Origin: Hyphomicrobiales bacterium
GTDB lineage: Bacteria; Pseudomonadota; Alphaproteobacteria; Rhizobiales; Devosiaceae
DNA length: 64,000 nt
Direction: 5' to 3'
NCBI GenBank assembly: GCA_900470445.1
Contig: UCAU01000004.1
Span: 46,510 to 110,509 of the forward strand
In this document: piece after piece, positions 60,399 through 64,000 of the stretch
Layout of the letters: every line of letters starts with the position of its first letter
How positions within the stretch are numbered: the stretch's first letter is position 1
Program-made: the position numbers and the translations under genes
Notes under the pieces: generated by a model
The model's input: the letters and a program-made list of their open reading frames with translations, nothing else
Databases searched by the model: none
What the model was told of the DNA's origin: nothing

Positions 60399-61727
60399 AT
60401 GAAGGCGCTGATTTCAGCCATCGATGCCATCGACGATGTCGAAGTGTTCGGCCGAGTGAAATCCGTGCAGGGTCTGTTGATGGAAATCGTCGGGCCCGTG
60501 CGCGAATTGCGCGTGGGTGGGCGCGTCAAAATCGAGACGGTCAATGGCGAGCATCTGGCCGCCGAAATCATAGGCTTCAAGGGCGGGCATGCGCTGTGCC
60601 TGCCGTTCGGGCAGTTGGCGGGCGTGCGGCTGGGCTGCAAGGCAGTGTTCCAGCGCCATGACGGGGCGGCTTTTCCATCGGAGGGCTGGCTGGGCCGGGT
60701 GATCAATGCCAATGGCGAGCCGATCGATGGCAAGGGGCCGGTGCCGCGCGGGGCAGTAGCTTATCCGCTGCAGCAAAATCCACTGCTGGCGCATGACCGG
60801 GTGCGGGTAGGCGAGCCGCTCGACCTGGGGGTGCGGTGCCTGAATACTTTTACCACCGTGTGCGAGGGGCAGCGGCTGGGCATTTTTGCGGGCTCTGGGG
60901 TGGGCAAGTCCGTGCTGATGTCCATGCTGGCGCGCAACACCAATGTGGATGTGGCGGTGATCGGGCTGATCGGCGAACGCGGCCGCGAGGTGCATGAATT
61001 CATCCAGGAATATCTGGGCGAGGAGGGGCTGGCCAATGCCGTGGTGGTGGTGGCCACGTCCGACGAGGCCGCGCTGATGCGGCGGCAGGCGGCCTATATG
61101 AGCCTGGCGCTCAGTGAATTCTTCCGCGACCAAGGCAAGCGCGTGCTGTGCATGATGGATAGCCTGACGCGCTTTGCCATGGCGCAGCGCGAAATTGGCC
61201 TCGCCATCGGGGAGCCGCCGACGGCCAAGGGTTATCCGCCCACGGTTTTCACGGAATTGCCACGATTATTGGAACGGGCCGGCCCGGGAACGCCGACAAC
61301 GGGTTCTGTTACCGGTCTCTTTACCGTTTTGGTAGAAGGTGATGATCACAATGAGCCCATTGCGGACGCCGTGCGCGGTATTCTGGATGGGCACATCGTG
61401 ATGGAGCGCGGGATTGCCGAACGGGGTCGTTACCCGGCAGTCAACGTGCTCCGGTCCATCTCGCGCACCATGCCAGGGTGCGTTCCGGTCGATGTGCGAC
61501 CGGTCCTGGCCAAGGCGCGCGAGCTCATGTCCATATTTTCGGACATGGAGGAACTGATCCGGCTGGGGGCTTACCGGAAAGGGTCAGATCCGAAAGTGGA
61601 CCGCGCGATTGCTGTCTATCCCGCGCTTGAGGCTTTTTTGGGCCAGAGCCGGGAAGAGACGACGACAATTGCCGAGGGCTATAAAATGCTCGAGGCGATT
61701 GTGGCCGAGGCAGGCGCAGCGGTCTGA
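60399..61727 (+). CDS. fliI: Flagellar export ATPase FliI
   Basis: A 442-residue ATPase that feeds substrates to the flagellar type III export gate. Walker A is AGSGVGKS (164-171); [14 protein letters not shown], the catalytic Glu region, [21 protein letters not shown] and [33 protein letters not shown] are conserved. I use the ATG at 60399; the ATG at 60381 is the alternative, adding six residues, and neither has a strong ribosome site. fliJ follows after 52 bases. Divergent from ctrA. Confidence 0.95.
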   Translation: MKALISAIDAIDDVEVFGRVKSVQGLLMEIVGPVRELRVGGRVKIETVNGEHLAAEIIGFKGGHALCLPFGQLAGVRLGCKAVFQRHDGAAFPSEGWLGRVINANGEPIDGKGPVPRGAVAYPLQQNPLLAHDRVRVGEPLDLGVRCLNTFTTVCEGQRLGIFAGSGVGKSVLMSMLARNTNVDVAVIGLIGERGREVHEFIQEYLGEEGLANAVVVVATSDEAALMRRQAAYMSLALSEFFRDQGKRVLCMMDSLTRFAMAQREIGLAIGEPPTAKGYPPTVFTELPRLLERAGPGTPTTGSVTGLFTVLVEGDDHNEPIADAVRGILDGHIVMERGIAERGRYPAVNVLRSISRTMPGCVPVDVRPVLAKARELMSIFSDMEELIRLGAYRKGSDPKVDRAIAVYPALEAFLGQSREETTTIAEGYKMLEAIVAEAGAAV

Positions 61728-61779
61728 AGGGGCTGTGTATTGGCCCTGGAACTGACTTGATGTGTAAGGAGTACAGGTC

Positions 61780-62190
61780 TTGAAATCGCGCAGCGAGAGC
61801 CTCATACGGCTCAAGAAGTTCCAGGTGGACGAAAAGCGCCGCCAGGTCAGCCAGATCGAAATGATGGTCAACGACTTCGAGCGCATGGCCGGCGAACTCG
61901 ACCAGCAGATCGAAATCGAGCAGACCAAGACCGGCATTTCGGACGTGGCCCATTTCGCCTATTCCACCTTTGCCAAGGCCGCCATGGCGCGGCGCGACAA
62001 TCTGCTGGCCTCGGCCACCGATATGCGCAGCAAGCTCGAAACGGCGCAGGACGCCCTGGCGGAAGCCATCGAAGATTTGAAAAAGGTCGAGCTACTCGAC
62101 CAGCGCGAACACCAGCGCGAAGCCGCCGACCAGCTCAAGGTCGAGCAGGCCGAATATGACGAAATCGGCCGGTTGCGCTTCCGCAACTGA
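61780..62190 (+). CDS. fliJ: Flagellar export chaperone FliJ
   Basis: A 136-residue, almost entirely coiled-coil protein (SESLIRLKKFQVDEKRRQVSQIEMMVNDFERMAGELDQQIEIEQ) typical of FliJ, the central stalk between FliI and FlhA. It starts with TTG at 61780: AAGGAG lies 8 bases upstream, and no ATG exists at the family N-terminus. Its position after fliI supports the call. Confidence 0.88.
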   Translation: MKSRSESLIRLKKFQVDEKRRQVSQIEMMVNDFERMAGELDQQIEIEQTKTGISDVAHFAYSTFAKAAMARRDNLLASATDMRSKLETAQDALAEAIEDLKKVELLDQREHQREAADQLKVEQAEYDEIGRLRFRN

Positions 62191-62212
62191 GATGGTTTTG
62201 GATGGATGGAGG

Positions 62213-62238
62213 AAGGCCCGCTGATGCGGGCCTTTTTT
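62213..62238 (+). terminator. Rho-independent terminator after fliJ
   Basis: AAGGCCCGC-TGAT-GCGGGCCTT, nine pairs, then a T run of six. It ends the fliIJ unit 22 bases after the stop. Confidence 0.92.
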
Positions 62239-62257
62239 GTTTTTGGGGCAGACCACC

Positions 62258-62635
62258 CTATCGCTGCTTTTTGGCGAGGTCGATTTCGACGGTGGAGGTT
62301 TTGGCACTGAGTTGGTTGGCCATCAATTGCAGTTCGTGGACCGAATAGGGGCCGCTGAGCATGATGCTGGTGCCCAGGATGGGGGACTGGATCGTGGGAG
62401 AATTGATGATCTTGCCGTCGATACTGACATCGATGGTCTTGCCGACATGTTCGGTGGTGAACTCGGCAATGGCTTGCTGGCTGGCAGGGGTGAGCTCGAT
62501 CTGCAGGTTGTCGAAACCGGAGAGGGGATCGGTGACGACCTTGGCGAATTCGACCATGAGGCGAATTGGCTTGGCGATGGCGGGGGTGAGGGTGACCAGC
62601 AAGGCGGTGGCGATGAGGAGGATGTGGCGGAACAT
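62258..62635 (-). CDS. Secreted SecDF P1-head-like protein
   Basis: A 125-residue protein with a signal peptide (MFRHILLIATALLVTLTPAIA). The mature part resembles the P1 head subdomain of SecD: IELTPASQQAIAEFTTEHVGKTIDVSIDGKIINSPTIQSPILGTSIMLSGPYSVHELQLMANQL, which in SecD is IxLTxxGAxxFAxxTxxNVGxxxAIVLDGxVxSAPxIxxxIxxGxxxIxG. Stand-alone proteins of this kind have no known function. Not a translocase by itself. Confidence 0.75.
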   Translation of the reverse strand: MFRHILLIATALLVTLTPAIAKPIRLMVEFAKVVTDPLSGFDNLQIELTPASQQAIAEFTTEHVGKTIDVSIDGKIINSPTIQSPILGTSIMLSGPYSVHELQLMANQLSAKTSTVEIDLAKKQR

Positions 62636-62794
62636 GGCGAGATGGTAGCGCGGAATTCGAGGGAAGTTTAGGGGGTGTCTGGGGCATCGAGCAGGGTGGA
62701 GGCATACCCCACCCTGCTCGGTCCTATTTCGCTTCTCCCCCTGCGCGGGAACGACCCGCTGGATGGCGCCTAAGTCCGCGTCGCTCCTCGCCGT

Positions 62795-63721
62795 TTACGG
62801 CTTGATCACCATGCGCTGGGTGGCGCGTTCAGCTTCATAAGTTTGCGGGTCGTAGGCGGGTTGGGTTTCGAGCTGATCGCGGGAGGTGTTGAGGAAGAGG
62901 TAGCGCTGGCCATTGGTGTCGGAGGAGAAGGTCAGGTTTTCAAAACCGACCGCGACTGGCTTGGCGCCGAGGCCCAGGAAGCCGCCGACATCGACGATGA
63001 TGGCGTCCGAATTACCCTGGGGCGTGAGGACGACATCGCTGATGGTGCCGATCTGCTCGTCATTGAGGCCGTAAACCGGGATGCCGCGCAACTCGTCGGC
63101 GCTGAGATCGGCCTGGTCGACATTGGTCAGGCCGGAACGGTCGGGCGTCGTGGTGATGATCGGGCGCTCGGGCTGGTCAGTGGTGAGGGAGGGGGCGACA
63201 GGTGTGGCGTTGGGATTGCCGTCGACCAGCTGGTTTTGCTCCTGCTGGGTGGTGAGGGCGGGCTTGCCGGTGGATTCCTCACTGTCGGTCCAGATGAAGG
63301 CAGGAGCTTCGGAGAGTTCTTCCTCGGTGGTCTCAAGCACCCAGCGGCGGGTGCCATCCTCGCGCTCGGCCCAGGTGAGCTCGGCGAAGTCGACCGCAAC
63401 GTCTTTTTCGCCAATGCCCAGAAAGCCGCCGACGCCGATTACCACGGCGGAAATTCCCATGCCCGAAGTGATGACCATGTTGTTGATGGTGCCGACCTCA
63501 CGAGCATTGTCCGCCACCGAAGTATAGACCTTCTGGCCCAATAGCTTGGTCACCAGCACGTCCTGATCGTCGGCCGCATAGCCTTCGGAGAGCACGGTTG
63601 GTGGCGTGAGGCCGCTTTGTTCGAGCTCGCTGGGGGTGGCGGGAGAAGGCGCAGTGTCCTGAGCATAGGCGGAGCTGGCCAGCAGCAGGACGAGGGCAGA
63701 GGCGGTGACGAAGTGGCGCAT
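62795..63721 (-). CDS. Secreted protein with two PRC-barrel domains
   Basis: A 308-residue protein: signal peptide MRHFVTASALVLLLASSAYA, then a PRC-barrel repeat at about 54-145 (LLGQKVYTSVADNAREVGTINNMVITSGMGISAVVIGVGGFLGIGEKDVAVDFAEL), an acidic/Pro-Thr linker, and a second at about 208-290 (LRGIPVYGLNDEQIGTISDVVLTPQGNSDAIIVDVGGFLGLGAKPVAVGFENL). PRC-barrels bind proteins or RNA-processing factors; the role of periplasmic forms is unknown. A paralogue begins just upstream. Confidence 0.88.
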   Translation of the reverse strand: MRHFVTASALVLLLASSAYAQDTAPSPATPSELEQSGLTPPTVLSEGYAADDQDVLVTKLLGQKVYTSVADNAREVGTINNMVITSGMGISAVVIGVGGFLGIGEKDVAVDFAELTWAEREDGTRRWVLETTEEELSEAPAFIWTDSEESTGKPALTTQQEQNQLVDGNPNATPVAPSLTTDQPERPIITTTPDRSGLTNVDQADLSADELRGIPVYGLNDEQIGTISDVVLTPQGNSDAIIVDVGGFLGLGAKPVAVGFENLTFSSDTNGQRYLFLNTSRDQLETQPAYDPQTYEAERATQRMVIKP

Positions 63722-63747
63722 GAATTATCCTTAAGCCGGAATTGCAA

Positions 63748-63771
63748 AGGGCCGGCCCGAAGGCCGGCCCT
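63748..63771 (-). terminator. Terminator of the partial PRC-barrel gene
   Basis: AGGGCCGGCC-TTCG-GGCCGGCCCT on the minus strand is a perfect 10-pair stem with a TTCG tetraloop followed by TT. The T tract is short; position between the two PRC genes supports the role. Confidence 0.6.
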
Positions 63772-63794
63772 CACGCTCATAATCCCCGAAGGGG

Positions 63795-64000
63795 TCAGTT
63801 GGTTGCCGGGGCCGGCGCCATGGCGCCACCATCGGCAGGGGCAGCAGGCGCCGCGCCATCGGCGGGAGCAGTGGTATCTACCGGCTCATCCTCGGCCCAA
63901 ACGAAGTCGGGGGCCGCGGTCAAGGCTTCGGCAGTGGTGGGCAGGACCCAGCGCTCGGTATTGTCGCCAGCCAGGGTGAATTCGAGCTGGCTGAAGTCCA
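63795..64000 (-). CDS. PRC-barrel protein paralogue, 3' part only
   Basis: Only the C-terminal 68 codons lie in the window. The encoded DFSQLEFTLAGDNTERWVL... followed by TAEALTAAPDFVWAED aligns with DFAELTWAEREDGTRRWVL in the neighbour, so this is a paralogue with a shorter, Ala/Pro-rich tail (APAAPADGGAMAPAPATN). Its start lies outside the window. Tandem duplication with the gene at 62795 is likely. Confidence 0.8.
   Translation of the reverse strand, partial: DFSQLEFTLAGDNTERWVLPTTAEALTAAPDFVWAEDEPVDTTAPADGAAPAAPADGGAMAPAPATN

Noticed and set aside
62636..62794. Small gene between the SecDF-P1-like and PRC genes
   Set aside because: No start with ribosome site and no conserved frame; treated as ordinary intergenic DNA.

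Overview
The window is GC-rich chromosomal DNA from an alphaproteobacterium of the order Hyphomicrobiales (Rhizobiales). The markers are CtrA with its phosphotransferase ChpT, an EipA/DUF1134 envelope protein, an RpoH factor, an ECF42 sigma factor with its DGPF partner, and an alphaproteobacterial structured leader in front of serC. A Devosia-like genome is my best guess from gene content and style; that is inference, not proof. No tRNA, rRNA, prophage, insertion sequence or CRISPR array was seen.

Layout. 0-5 kb: ftsH, glmM and a small outer-membrane beta-barrel gene behind a perfect CtrA box. 5-9.2 kb: a nucleoside-sugar-type dehydrogenase, then a LacI regulator and a GH127 beta-L-arabinofuranosidase behind tandem LacI-type operators. 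9.2-13.5 kb: two MFS exporters, an AraC regulator and a divergent TetR regulator with three operator copies. 13.5-17.9 kb: a complete five-gene haem-copper oxidase operon with two subunit III genes (coxMNOP type). 18.2-26.6 kb: a stress-flavoured island (DUF2934, low-affinity iron permease family, VOC protein, cysteine hydrolase, LLM flavoprotein, TreZ, a TreS-like GH13 protein, a GSP39-like SDR), several genes of which have GGAAC-N16/17-CGTT-like promoters of the general stress sigma factor type. 26.7-36.5 kb: a carbohydrate module (calcineurin-like phosphoesterase, MalFGK-type ABC importer, TIM-barrel isomerase, LacI regulator, GMC oxidoreductase) that looks like uptake and oxidation of a sugar or glycoside.

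36.5-44.1 kb: serine synthesis (serC with an RBS-sequestering leader RNA, then serA), an EamA transporter, purA and a long single-pass membrane protein. 44.2-48.4 kb: thiamine transport thiBPQ under a TPP riboswitch, with divergent thiamine pyrophosphokinase. 48.4-55.9 kb: rpoH, rluD, a coiled-coil membrane protein, an N-acetylneuraminate-lyase-like aldolase, eipA, a YHS-like secreted protein, chpT and a CheY-like receiver. 55.9-59.1 kb: ECF42 sigma factor, DGPF protein, alpha/beta hydrolase, DUF2867 protein. 59.2-62.2 kb: ctrA and, divergently, fliI-fliJ, separated by an AT-rich region full of TTAA half-sites. 62.2-64 kb: a SecDF-P1-head-like secreted protein and two PRC-barrel proteins, the last cut by the window edge.

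Much of the interest lies between genes: tandem operators, two structured 5' leaders that both hide a Shine-Dalgarno sequence, CtrA boxes at the outer-membrane and flagellar genes, and at least two families of dispersed palindromic repeats. Within proteins, the most striking point is a TreS-like enzyme that has lost the conserved histidine of GH13 region IV.
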